A stretch of DNA of 64,000 nt, from NCBI RefSeq assembly GCF_028476545.1, contig NW_026732024.1, positions 244,422-308,421 of the forward strand, written 5' to 3'. Each line of letters opens with the position of its first letter. Position 1 is the stretch's first letter. The stretch comes from Physella acuta (lineage: Eukaryota; Mollusca; Gastropoda; Physidae). Positions 30,001 through 40,308 of this stretch are shown piece after piece. The notes beneath the pieces were generated by a model. That model did not search any database, was not told the origin of the DNA, and was given only the letters and a program-made list of their open reading frames with translations. The position numbers and the translations under genes are program-made.

Positions 30001-30732
30001 CTGCATATTCTGAAAAACAGGAAAAAAAAACACTACAAGAAACTGCATTCCATAAAGCAATCAAAACATCAATAGGACATTGATTTATCATACCACTTGA
30101 GTGATTACTGTAGAAATGTAGCATTGATTTATATTTTATAATAGTTTTTGTAAATACAATGATCTCATTTGTGGCTTCCATTTTTTTTTCTTTAAAAATC
30201 TCTTGTCATTTTTCTTTTACATATAAACACAATACAATAAAAATAGGTATAGAAGAAATTATCATGCGCTTAATAGTAAAATAGGTGTTTCATCTGTTAA
30301 GTAACAAAATAGGTAGGCATAAATTATACGCTTAGAAATAATAAAACATGTAGACTATACCATCTTGATAGGAATGAATGAAAACAAGTTTTCAGCCTAA
30401 AAAATTAAAGACAATAAATATTTTTAGAGTGGTCTTGAAGAACTGAAGACAGCAGGGATGTCTTGGGAGACTGCAAAATCAACAGCTGGAGACCGGACAA
30501 GATGAAAGGTTATGGTTGAGGCTCTATGCTCCACAAGGAGTAAAGAGGATTAAGTCAAGTCGTCATACATGTTTTTACCCAGGGTCTACATCTGCACACA
30601 AATCTGTTAAGGAATAAAACCGGTATAATTTCTATGAAGTTCTATAACAGGTGTACCAACCTCTATCCTCCAGGTGTAGAAGCCAGACCTCTTGGGGTCC
30701 ACCCTACTGAAGGCGGGATCTAAACGGCTCAT
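14217..30732 (-). CDS. VIL1: Villin/advillin-type actin-binding protein (six gelsolin repeats plus headpiece), 842 aa
   Basis: Family role: Ca2+-regulated actin capping, severing and bundling in the cytoplasm. Coding exons 5'->3' (minus): 30661-30732, 29935-30009, 27876-27920, 25663-25731, 24959-25089, 24649-24754, 24038-24151, 23716-23820, 23223-23335, 22837-22915, 20885-20983, 20190-20334, 19984-20084, 19385-19522, 19109-19195, 18707-18778, 18289-18411, 17993-18132, 16916-17009, 16672-16758, 16082-16195, 15477-15599, 15262-15333, 14919-15029, 14217-14330. All introns are GT-AG and phases agree throughout. Start context is ACCATGA at 30730-30732. Gelsolin repeats fall at about 13-125, 150-265, 275-385, 405-520, 525-635 and 640-750. 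Signatures include [34 protein letters not shown] and [10 protein letters not shown]. The headpiece is in the last two exons. Length is close to vertebrate villin (~827 aa). It could equally be called advillin; no stops or shifts were seen. Confidence 0.95.
16280..16490 (-). mobile_element. tRNA-derived SINE in a villin intron
   Basis: Same family as 1121-1360: on the minus strand the head is GGTCTTGCGGTATAGCGC, followed by the AGTCCACCCAGCTCTGATGG body. It is truncated before the LINE-like tail. Confidence 0.68.
17031..17974. repeat. 127-bp minisatellite filling a villin intron
   Basis: CTCTAAACTTTTAATTAAGA recurs at 17101, 17228, 17356, 17483, 17611, 17738 and 17866 (period 127-128 bp). 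The units are almost identical, and a shorter first unit begins near 17031. The array is nearly the whole 17010-17992 intron. Confidence 0.95.
20540..20751 (-). mobile_element. G-rich minisatellite next to a CAGTGGCGTAGC-type transposon end
   Basis: Units of GTGCAAATCGAAAGTTTGA followed by G runs recur about four times at 20540-20665. The adjoining segment ends in the complement of CAGTGGCGTAGCGAGG at 20736-20751, a terminus seen in many DNA-transposon-derived repeats. The other end was not found, so this is probably a partial element in the villin intron. Confidence 0.5.
21292..21623 (-). mobile_element. Helitron-like non-autonomous element, copy 2
   Basis: Reverse orientation relative to copies 1 and 3, sharing TCTATATATATAATTCTC at one end and GGCCGGCTCG at the other. 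It is again placed between A and T in element orientation, without target duplication. It holds poly-C tracts and the GAATTCGACAGTACCAACG block. It lies in a villin intron. Confidence 0.6.
25185..25376 (-). mobile_element. tRNA-derived SINE, second family
   Basis: Minus-strand head GTGGTTTAGTGGAAGAGTAT (box A-like) and GGGTTCAGTCCC (box B-like). The body differs from the commoner SINE here. It lies in the villin intron beside an exon-like relic. Confidence 0.55.
25450..25484 (-). pseudogene. Relic duplicate of the start of a villin exon
   Basis: On the minus strand it reads [11 protein letters not shown], matching [11 protein letters not shown] at the start of the real exon that ends at 25089. 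No acceptor AG precedes it and the match stops after about 33 bp, so it is an exon-fragment relic rather than an alternative exon. Confidence 0.5.
25732..27875. other. Villin intron, no gene seen
   Basis: AT-rich intron between the exons ending at 25663-25731 and starting at 27876-27920. I see no exon, SINE or TIR element in it. Confidence 0.6.
27876..27920 (-). CDS. VIL1: 45-nt microexon in the first gelsolin repeat of villin
   Basis: Encodes [15 protein letters not shown], phase 0 at both ends, with acceptor CATACAG and donor GTATTT. It lies between SYIVLS and [18 protein letters not shown], where related proteins have a short loop, so it may be a lineage-specific or alternatively spliced insertion. 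Confidence 0.8.
28327..28993. mobile_element. 667-bp non-autonomous TIR element
   Basis: Ends CTTTCTCGAATAT and ATATACGAGAAAG are inverted. The flanks TAAA at 28323-28326 and 28994-28997 look like a 4-bp target duplication. The interior has two diverged tandem ~130-bp blocks (both with ACTTCC...GGAAAT...CTCAAAA.TTGATA and ATGAAATTTCAT), then a GACAGACACACAGAC tract and a terminal palindrome. No ORF. The superfamily is undetermined. Confidence 0.55.
30425..30560 (+). mobile_element. LINE 3' end relic
   Basis: Reads [19 protein letters not shown], then after an in-frame stop [14 protein letters not shown] and a stop. This is the W...A...D-R...W...V-x-A-L-C end typical of non-LTR retrotransposon ORF2. 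It lies in the intron between villin coding exons 1 and 2. Confidence 0.6.
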
Positions 30733-30803
30733 GGTAGAATCTATAAGAATAGGAATAGGAATTACAATACTGATATGGTAGAATCTTTAAGAACAGGAGT
30801 GGG

Positions 30804-30899
30804 AATAGGGCTGGTAAGTAGGTCACCAACCAGCTCTATGGCTCATGCAGGTTTTATTGAGCCGTAGAACTGGTTGGTGACCTACTTACCAGCCCTATT
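30804..30899. repeat. Long near-perfect hairpin
   Basis: Arms 30804-30845 and 30858-30899 are inverted repeats of 42 nt with two mismatches and a 12-nt loop. It lies about 70 bp upstream of the villin start codon, in the intron before the ATG exon. Nearby, a ~28-bp direct repeat (30731-30758 and 30776-30806) duplicates the splice-acceptor side of that exon. Confidence 0.9.
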
Positions 30900-31286
30900 A
30901 TTACAGTAAGAAAGTTTTAAAATAGAGAAGGTCTTGTTTCCTTGTCTACTTGCTTTCCCGGTAAAAAAAATTAATATTACTTCTGTATGAATAAATAAAT
31001 TAATTCTTTAATCCATGAGTTAAATTTTTTAACTCATTTGGAAAAAAAGGTAATTTGTAGTTGTTCTTTAACAACATATTGAGAAATATATGAAATAAGG
31101 ATTAAATTTGGAAAATAACACTATGTAGCAATATTGCTAAAACATGCAATGATGGCATAAAAATATTTTTAAAAAGGAAATCAAGATCATAATATAATAA
31201 ACCCTATATCCTCTAAAATATTTGTAAAAGAAATACATAGCCTTGTGTGTGTGTGTTTGTGAAATCAATTGTTTTGTGTGTTAACT

Positions 31287-31322
31287 AAGCTTAACCTTAA
31301 CCTCAAGGTTAAGGTTAAGCTT
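31287..31322. repeat. 36-bp perfect palindrome
   Basis: AAGCTTAACCTTAACC, a 4-nt loop TCAA, then its exact inverse. It lies in the villin 5' intron. Confidence 0.9.
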
Positions 31323-31559
31323 GGGGCTAGGCTTTACATTTACAACTAGTTTCTATAATATACTCAATAGATAGTAACCGTTAAACTTGATCAACTAAAA
31401 CAGTCCTGAGAGTTTTATAAACACAAATAACTGTTATAATTAAAGAAAAAAAAAACTTAGTATCTTTCTGTATGAAAATTCTTTAACGTAAGCGATAATT
31501 AATTTTAAAAATTACACCGGGTTATCCCCCTTCCCTCCCCCTCCTCACTCCATGTGTCT

Positions 31560-31860
31560 CTAATCCCTAAACGTTGACCCGGCGTCAGACGGTGATACAT
31601 TAAAATGACCTCCGTGTTTAATTTACCCGCGTAACTCGTGTGCATCACGTTCGCACCTATCTGTCACTACGACCTTTGATGCGGCCACAGCACTTTGAGA
31701 CGCCCATCAGACGAGAGGTCATTTTTGTCAAGACGGCGGCGTCCCGGCCGACACCTAAATGACGTACGGTGTCGTGCCGTAGCCGTGTAGGAGGGGAGGG
31801 GGAGGAGATAGAGGGTGTCTCAAGGAGAGGCAATCGCGAAGACTAGACAGCCATTGCAGT
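31560..31860. promoter_or_regulatory. CpG-rich island upstream of villin (possible promoter)
   Basis: A GC- and CpG-rich block in otherwise AT-rich DNA, with many CG steps and TGACGTA-like motifs (near 31758). It sits about 0.8 kb upstream of the villin start exon. No splice donor clearly links it to that exon, so promoter function is only suggested by position and composition. Confidence 0.3.
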
Positions 31861-32242
31861 GCTATTTTTAGATCAATTATCGCGTGGTCAACAATTTACT
31901 ACACAGCCGAGCACAATGTGAAGATGAACAACTAAACCTTCTTTGGTCATTAAGATCGCCGCCCCTTCCTCTATTCGCCAATTTTATCGGAAATTACGCT
32001 TTCTCCAATTTCCGGATTTCCGACAAAAATTGTTCATAGTTTAAAATTAAATTTATTGCTCCATTAGGATTTAGGAGCCGGCCATATTGACCTTACGAGG
32101 TCACGCACTTAGGGTTTATTCTGGTTTTTTTGTGTGAGCTACATGAGATAATGGGAGTTTGGATGAAACATTTTTTTTGCATTTAAAATAATGATGAACA
32201 CTTTTTGGTCTGTGCTCAGCCAAACAAGGCTGTAGTTATTAG

Positions 32243-32424
32243 CAGTGTTTCTTCCAGACTTTTTCTCCGGGGGGGGGGAGAAGGAGAGACTTGCAATTAT
32301 CGGGGGGAGGGTGGTCACTGTTAAAAGTATATATTTATATATTTTATATATAAATTCGATTTTGTTTGCGGGGGCGGTAGACTTTCTGCGGGGGGAGGGG
32401 GGCTATTGCCTGGAAGAAACTCTG
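32243..32424 (+). mobile_element. hAT-like G-run MITE, family 2, copy 1
   Basis: Ends CAGTGTTTCTTCCAG / CTGGAAGAAACTCTG, with flanks GTTATTAG / GTTATTAT (7 of 8 match). The interior is ACTGTTAAAAGTATAT... between G runs. At 182 bp it has no coding capacity. Confidence 0.85.
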
Positions 32425-32887
32425 GTTATTATATCTATAATTTCGAGAAGACGAATGTGTGTGTACGTGTGTGTGTGTATGTGTGGCTTTAAAACTCGAT
32501 GTAATTAGTTCTGGTGTTGAAAATCATATCCCTGACGAAAAGTTTAGCATATGTGTTAATTGTGGATTACCTGCGTTATAAGGCGCTTAAAAATTCCGCG
32601 TGGAAGTCGTAAATTTGACGAGTATGTTTCCGGCATGAGGGAGCGTAGCCTAGTGGCAAAAGTTGACGACAAGCACATTCATACATTGCTACCTTGCTAC
32701 CAGATTCCAGTCTACTAGCTTGCTTGTCACGCGACCATTCTTAATTTTAGGACAAACACATGCATTGTGAACCCTGAACAGCAATCTGGCTTGGAACTTA
32801 ATCCGTTTTTAGTTCTTAAGCTAACAATTAAAAAAAAAATTAAAACAAAACGCACCACTGGTGGTGATCACGTTATCATGTAGACAT

Positions 32888-33069
32888 CAGTGTTTCTTCC
32901 AGAATTTTTTCTCTGGGGTGGGGGGGGGGGCGGTCTACATTTTCCGGGGTGGGGGCGGACCTAGTAAAAGTATATGTTTACTATATAAATTCCATCTCGT
33001 TCGGGGGGGGGGGGGGGGGGCGGGGGGCCGGTAGACTCTACCCCGAAGAGATGCCTGGAAGAAACTCGA
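32888..33069 (+). mobile_element. hAT-like G-run MITE, family 2, copy 2
   Basis: Same family. Perfect 8-bp target duplication GTAGACAT at 32880-32887 and 33070-33077. It contains a G18 run; the last bases of the right end are changed. Confidence 0.87.
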
Positions 33070-33526
33070 GTAGACATAGATCTACCTAGAATGTGGAGAC
33101 ATGCGGTTCTTTGATTTAAATGGGGATTAGCTATTACTGTCAAGATATAGCCTATTATTTCATAATATTATTATGTACACGTACATTTTTTTTCAGACGA
33201 CGGAGTCAGGGAGACTTAACTATCAATGATACTTCAAAAGTCGACAATCTTTTTGTCTAAATATATATTTTTTAGAACTAGATTCGATCCCGAGAATTTA
33301 TTTAGCACTGGCACGCTGGAGTAGCACACGACGCTAGGAGGTCTACATTACTTCTGATACTTCAGATTTTAGAGCCTACGTTAAATCATACAGGTCTTTG
33401 TATTTCGATGTACTCATCGGGTTTAAGTGTTGGCCTAATGCTGTTGCAATTCTATAGAAACACTAAAAACCCACTTTATAGGCTAAATGGTTAATAAACC
33501 GTTCAGTTTTTGAGATGACTTAAAGT

Positions 33527-33690
33527 CAGTGTTTCTTCCAGACATCATTTTTCTCCGGGGGGCACTTGAAATTTTCGGGGGGGGGGGGGCACTGTTAAAA
33601 GTATATATATTTTTTCATAAAATCCATTTCGTTCGTGGGGGGGGGGGGGGCACACACACACACACGAAGAGATGCCTGGATGAAACTCTG
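33527..33690 (+). mobile_element. hAT-like G-run MITE, family 2, copy 3
   Basis: Flanked by CTTAAAGT / CTTGAAGT (7 of 8). The G runs are partly replaced by a CACACA tract near the right end. Confidence 0.85.
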
Positions 33691-34451
33691 CTTGAAGTTA
33701 TATCAAACAGCTCCTAGTAGTTGGAAACATTATAATCCTCTATCTGGCGTCAGTAATAACATTTAAGCAATTTTCTGTCCATCCGATAAACAAAGGGTTA
33801 ACGCGGAAACGCCGATATAATCAAGATAAAAATTTAATCGATTTTTTTTTTTTAAAGACGATCTTTTTAGTGTGTGAGGCGTCTTCGGACTAAAGCATGA
33901 TTTTTACAATGAGTTTTAAGTGTAAGAAATCTTTGCATGCAAAATTGCATACAGGATGTTTCAAAATAAATTTTTAAAAGTTTTTCTAAAGGGGCTTTTG
34001 TTTGAAACGATTCATGCATCGTCACCTTCAATTTACATGCTACAAAAAGGGCAAAGCATGGAAAGAAAAATCAATACCCCCCACAGATGTTTCGCGTGTA
34101 AAAGCTTTTTTGGCGTCTTAAAGTAGGTCGTTTAAACTGGGTTAAAATAACTGGGAAAGGGGGAGAGTCCCTATTTTTAGCTAAGATTGCCTATGGAGTG
34201 TGGGGGAGGGGTCCTTTTAGATGGGTGTCTCCTAAATTCGACTCCTCTTTCACCACTACCCCCGTAGGGTCGGGTCCGGTCGGTACCAGGGTGACAGTGC
34301 ATGGAAGAAGCACGCGTTGAATCAATACAGCATTCCCATCGTCCTTTTATCCACGAGCGGTGAATTGTGGGACGTGCGATAATACGACGGGCTAAGGGAA
34401 ATTGTAGACTACCGGAAATTTAGATGTCCGCGGCTTCTGTTGACACTAGAC

Positions 34452-34945
34452 TTCAGGCATGTGGGAAACATGTTCAATCAACACACCTATGTGAAACAGG
34501 TTAAGCTATTACACCTATGAGAAACAGGTGAATTCAACATACGTGTGTGAAATATATTCACTTATCACTAGCAATGTGGGAAACAGGTTCGATCAACACA
34601 CGTATGTGAAACAGGTTAAGCTAACACACCTACCTATGAGAAACAGGTGAATTCAACATACGTGTGTGAAATAGATTCACTTATCACTAGGCATGTGGAA
34701 AACAGGTTCAATCAACACACCTATGTGAAACAGGTTAAGCTATCACACCTATGAGAAACAGGTGAATTCAACATACGTGTGTGAAATAGATTCAGTTATC
34801 ACTAGCAATGTGGGAAACATGTTCGATCAACACACGTATGTGAAACAGGTTAAGTTGTCAGACTATCACACGAATGTCAAACAGGTTTATTCAACATACA
34901 TATGTGTAACAGGTTCTGTCCATACACATATGTAAAACACGGGTC
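34452..34945. repeat. Higher-order minisatellite
   Basis: Monomers of about 28-30 bp built on ATGTGNGAAACAGGTT and TCAACACAC are organised into a ~117-bp super-unit. The super-unit restarts with GCAATGTGGGAAAC or close variants near 34456, 34572, 34690 and 34805. A more degenerate tail continues to about 34945. Confidence 0.85.
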
Positions 34946-34979
34946 AGACAAGACTTACTATGTGATGCATATATGTGTG

Positions 34980-35145
34980 CAATGTTTGTTTCAGGCATCA
35001 CTTCGGGGGGGGGGGGGCTCTGCCCCCCAAAGAAAGTCTACCTCCTCCCCCCGAATGAAATGGAATTTATATAGACAATATATACTTTTAACTGTGTCCA
35101 CCCCCCACCCCCGGAAATTTTAGTCCCCCCCCCCGGATGTGAATG
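34980..35145 (-). mobile_element. G-run MITE, family 2, decayed copy
   Basis: Reverse-orientation copy with the ATATATACTTTTAACTGTGTCC core and C runs. The ends are degraded and no clear target duplication remains. Confidence 0.6.
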
Positions 35146-35748
35146 ATGGCCATTTGAACGACAACATAATTACTACAAAACAAATAGACTAAAAAAGAAT
35201 AAGGGGAAAATGTTATCAACAAATATTCACACATACACATCTTATTATTTTGTCCACTATTTAATTTAGTTTCTTGCACAAGAACTAATTGAAATTAGTT
35301 GTAGCCTTTCCCTTTCAGAACTATTTGTTAAGGAAACGAGATTGTCAAGTTAAAAGTAAATATAAAACAAATATGTTTAGTTATCTTGCATGTGTGTACA
35401 TTATGTAGTTTTAGTTATGGATAAACAAGGTGAAATTCACTGTGTATGGCGATACTAGATACAAGGCACCAAAATATGCGTAACGAATAGATCTGTTTAA
35501 CACGCCAAATTATAAATTATCATAACAACAACTATGCTAAAACACGAACTTATTTACAAACGGTAAACACCGGCTACGTTGAAAGTAAAGCGCAATTGAA
35601 AATATTCAAAATAAGATATGTTTATTACTTATTAATTAAAATACGGGCGGACGGATAGAGAGATGGGCATGTAGACAGAGACTGACAAACAGATTGACAC
35701 ATAGTGACAGAATGACAGGCAGATAGGCTAAACTGACAGAGTACTTAC

Positions 35749-35760
35749 TGTGGAATCAAG
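35749..35760 (-). other. Possible 12-nt non-coding 5' exon of villin
   Basis: Minus-strand sequence TTTCTTACAG | 12 nt | GTAAGTAC has strong acceptor and donor consensus around a tiny exon. This could be a 5' UTR microexon joining the ATG exon (acceptor at 30741-30742), but chance is a real alternative. Confidence 0.22.
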
Positions 35761-38700
35761 CTGTAAGAAATAATCCAAAAAAATACTCGTTAGATTTTTC
35801 TCTAAGCCAATGTGGCAGACAATACTTTGATTTATGAAAATCGAGCCAAACTTAAAATTCATTTGGCTTTCACCAGTGGTAGCTAGTGTCCAAAGGCGAC
35901 GCTCTTAATACTAAATAGTCAATGAACTGGCCACAGCAAACTAGAGGTCTAGTACTAGACGGGAAGGGGTGGGACGAAGCGTGGACTAATTCGCTGGACA
36001 AATAGGTCCGCGGATGTTTAAGATGCCACGATAAACGTGACCACCTAGGTCGGGAAACTGTTTACTTGGTGACGTGAAGCAGGGGAAAGAACTAGGAAGG
36101 CAGGCGGTGTTGTTCCTAGCAGTCAATTTGTAAACCAACAGTGTTGATGTTCATTCATTATAGTTTGGCCTATTTGTTTACGCGGTGATTTTTTAAACCC
36201 ATTGATGAGTATGTGGGCTATTGTTTACAAACATGTTTTACGATCACGATGCTGCACGACTTTTGGTACACTCGCTCGCTAGGCGGTGACGTAATAGTTT
36301 ATGATGTATGTGTAATAGGTATAATTAACTTTAGTGCTAGTCCTAATCTTAACACAAACCCAAATTGAGGTGCCGTTATAGGGTATGTGTGATAGAAAAC
36401 TACCGAAAATGAACAAGTCATATTGTGGTTAAGTAGTAAAGCAAAGAAGGAAAGAAAAAAAAACAACTAAAGCTACCCTGAAGGGCTTACAAGACTCATT
36501 TGTGAGGGGGGGGGGGGGGTTAGAGGAAGAGGGGAGAAGCGTTGACCAGTTGCTCACCACCAGTGGACATCTGTACAATAATCTATATTATAATAACTCG
36601 TGTGTGAGCAGTATATTTTGTTCTTAGCCTAACGAAGTTTGAATTTGATAGGCTATTGTCTTAATATAGGGTAGGCTACATAGGAAAGTCTTAAAGCTGA
36701 TTCAATCTTATACAGCTAATTATTTTAAAATCAGTTGATGTTGCCAAAATATTCTTCTCCCCCCCCCCCCCCCCCCCCCCCCCACGGGACACAAAAAGTA
36801 CTGGAGCAAACAAGTTCACCTGCTGTGGTCACCGAGCTCTGCCTGCGATAATACGGTGTAAGATTTCAATGGTCAACACCCCACGTCGTGCTACAGTGGG
36901 CAGAGTTAATCAATCGACAAAGGGGGATAAGCCCCGGCCAAGTTAGACAACTGATACGTTCGCTTGGGAAAATCGTGACGGATACACCCAGGCGATAGGA
37001 CCCGGATCAAACGAACGGTAACTCGCGTCGATTATTTCCCTTGGTTTATTTTCTAGGTTGTTAGGTTGGGGATGACGAGATGCGCCGTCTTTAATTAATT
37101 GTTAGAGCTTGTAAAATCACCAGACCGGGTCTAATTAATTGCAAGTCAAGGGGACTCTGTGTGAGCAAATCTATGTGACGGTTAGACAGATATACACAAG
37201 AGGGAGGGCGTGATAACCTGACATCAACAAGCGTATTAGGGGTGGGGGGGGGCAGCTTGATATTGTTAACATTTATTAGCTGTGGAAAATCAATAACCAT
37301 TGAAAATTATAATCGTGAAATAAATGTATATGATTAAATACACTCAATACGCCCAGGGAGTATATGAATGAATGTTATTCAACTAACATACATAAGCGAT
37401 TGATTACTTAAATTCTACCCAGCTTAAGTGTTTGCAAGATATCGATGTCCTGTGATATGGTTTACAGCTGTTACTGTTCTACTTGCAACGATCCACTTAG
37501 CCAGTAAGTAATCATGTTGACTCGCTATCTAACCGTTTCGTTGAAGCATTTCTTACTTTACTATAGCACACATCAACTCTCATTGATAAAGACAAGACAC
37601 CTTTTTTGGCAAAATACCTCAACATTTTTAATAACTGATTCCACGGTGTGTGATGTTATAAGGCGATTACTAATTATAGGCAACAAAAATGCCATGTAAA
37701 CTCACTTCAATGTTAAAGCTGTCTTCAGTGACAGTGGTCTTCAGTGCAAAGGTAGCTGGGACCACTGAAGTATGGCAGTAAACAAAACTAGGAGCGGTTG
37801 TTTATTGTCCAGCTAAGTGAAGGAATTAACGTCTTTAGTTGGTAGGCTTGTAGGTAGGCGCAAGACGACAAAGGCAGGGAAGTCATTACTTCATAGGAGA
37901 CTGACCCTGAAAGCATGAAGGAGGGGTGGGCAACTGAACCCTGAAACGTCGTTAGTACTAGATTTATATACCTGTATTTAAGTACAGAACGGGGTCCATT
38001 CATGAAAGAATTTACTGTTTAAGATATGCATCAGCTGATCTTTGTTTACAGTTTTATTAGGGCCCTAACGTCGTAAGGTACCAACAGCTCCAATACTCTC
38101 TACACCAAACATATATAGGCTGTATCTCATATTTACGACTAGCTCCAATCTCTGTGATCAAGTACACGACGGGCTATATACAGGACACAACATACTGTTA
38201 TTTCAACAACATAGCAGCAGATTTTTGCCATGCTATTTTAATAGAGAATTTAAATATGACGAGGTACCAAACAGAAATCACTACACCAAACCAACAGAGC
38301 TTCTTCCATGCATCTCCCCCCGGGGGGGGGGGGGGGGGTGCATTGCCTCTTGGAGCACGTTCCCCCAAAGCATTAGTTGTATACCTGCTGTATACCTGCT
38401 CGCAATAAAAACCTAAGCCACCTTGTACACGTCTTTCAGAGAACCACGTACACTAAAAAAGTGTTGCATTTCACGATTTCGCTCCTTAGAGAGCATTTTG
38501 GTTTTGATAATGCTTGTCAATTATTTTGTTTTAAATTCGCAAATAAAAAACAAAAACTCAACAAACAGCAAGTTCAGTAAAACAACTGAAAAAAAAACTA
38601 CTTTCAAAAACGTGCAGTCAAGTAAGGTCAGACTATGAACCGTTTCAGTTTCTTGCAGCCAAAAATTGAACAACAGGGGAACTGAAAGCGACAAAAATTG

Positions 38701-39671
38701 AACAGCAGGTGAACTGAAAGCGACAGTGAGAGACAGGTGAACTGAAAGCGACAGTGAGAGACAGGTGAGAGACAGGTGAAACCTAATCGTAACAGGCTCT
38801 ACAGGGGCACGACCGGCGACACAACACTGATGTAACGGCTGAGGTAGCCGGCACGTACGTCGCGGTCTGCTAATGGAATAAGGACGCCATCTTGTTACTT
38901 CCGTTCTGTTCCTGTCGATACCCTTAACATACGTACTACAAGTTTGTAGGGTTGAAGATATAGGATGGGTTGATATTGATTTAACAAATTAACAGGGACA
39001 AAGGGTGACTACTCTTGCACAATGATGTGCATTACCTCATTTCCTGTTTTTTTTAAAAAATGCCGGCTGTTTAAATAAGCGGTGAGAAATAACCATTAAC
39101 CAATATAAATAAATAATGTAATGTTCATATTTTAACAACTTAGCTTAATATTTGTACGCCTATTGGGTATAAAAAATATATTCAGGGTGCCATTTTCACA
39201 CCAGAGAGTTGAACTATTCTAATTTTTAAAATCCCACCTTTGTCACTGGGGAAAATAGGCTACTTAAGCTTACCATTAGGCAACATTTTAAACAATGATA
39301 TTGTGAAACTTGACACAGTTATATATTTATAATTTATACTAGTTTTGTTCCGCTAAACGGAACCATCAAGTCTTGAAATATTCGAGTCACTACTCTGTTC
39401 AAAAAATGACGGCAAACTACGAATGACAGTTTACACAATCTCCTCGCTTGTTGAGAAATTTACAAGTTAGCGGATTCTTCAACAAGAAGGGGGCGGGATA
39501 TGTTTACTTTGTGGCGTAGCTTCACATCAAAGTCTTATATAGGCCGCCTATAAACTCATTTAGAAGGACGGACACTCAATTCAGCTGTGACGTAGGATCT
39601 ATCCCATATTTTCATAAACGTAGGCCTAAAGAGGGTGACCGGGGACGGACCGCCCCCTTTGCTCACACGAC
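35761..39671. other. Spacer or villin 5' intron, no gene recognised
   Basis: Contains poly-G/C runs (36504-36520, 36759-36783, 38321-38338), and a short AACTGAAAGCGACAGTGAGAGACAGGTG-type tandem at about 38660-38790. Composition varies, but I found no coherent exon. Confidence 0.5.
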
Positions 39672-39902
39672 CAGTGTTTCTTCCAGGCTTTTTTTCTCCG
39701 GGGGGGGGGGGGGGGCACTTGAAATTTTCGGTGGGGGGGGGTTAGACTTTCATCGGGGGGGGGGGGGGGCGGACACTGTTAAAAGTATATATTTTCTATA
39801 TAAATTATATAAATTTCATTTCGTTCGAGGGGGGGGGGGGTAGAATTTTATCGGGGGGGGGGGGGGGGGGGGAGGGTGAAGAGATGCCTGGAAGAAACTC
39901 TG
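39672..39902 (+). mobile_element. hAT-like G-run MITE, family 2, copy 4
   Basis: Flanked by CACACGAC / CACACTAC (7 of 8). Four separate G runs expand it to 231 bp. Confidence 0.85.
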
Positions 39903-40254
39903 CACACTACTGGGTTTACTGAAATTGTGACTGAAAGTGAATTCTAAATATGACGTAGATGAAAAGCAATTAACTGTAACTAAAGAGAACACAATGCATG
40001 AAACTATCATAATCAGATATTTTATTTTGGATCTGATTATATAAATTATACAATAAGCATGTTTCTTTTATAAACATCATTTTTTTTAAATGCGCGTAAA
40101 ACCGGATAAGGAAGTGCTTTTAGAAAATTATAATACCTTTACTAAAGAAGAACATAATTAAAACAATATTTCTAGAAGCACTGCGAAACATATAATGTTA
40201 CAGCATGTATGAAAACAACAATAGTGTAGTAAGCCCGGACACAGCAGGTATTGT

Positions 40255-40308
40255 CACATACACACACACCCACACATACACCCACACATATACACACACG
40301 CACACGAA
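40255..40308. repeat. CA-rich microsatellite
   Basis: Interrupted (CA)n/(ACAC)n tract. The His-Thr reading frame over it is an artefact. Confidence 0.9.

Noticed and set aside
34452-34945. Regularly spaced repeats resembling a CRISPR array
   Set aside because: The spacers are themselves repeats in a higher-order pattern, and the genome is eukaryotic.
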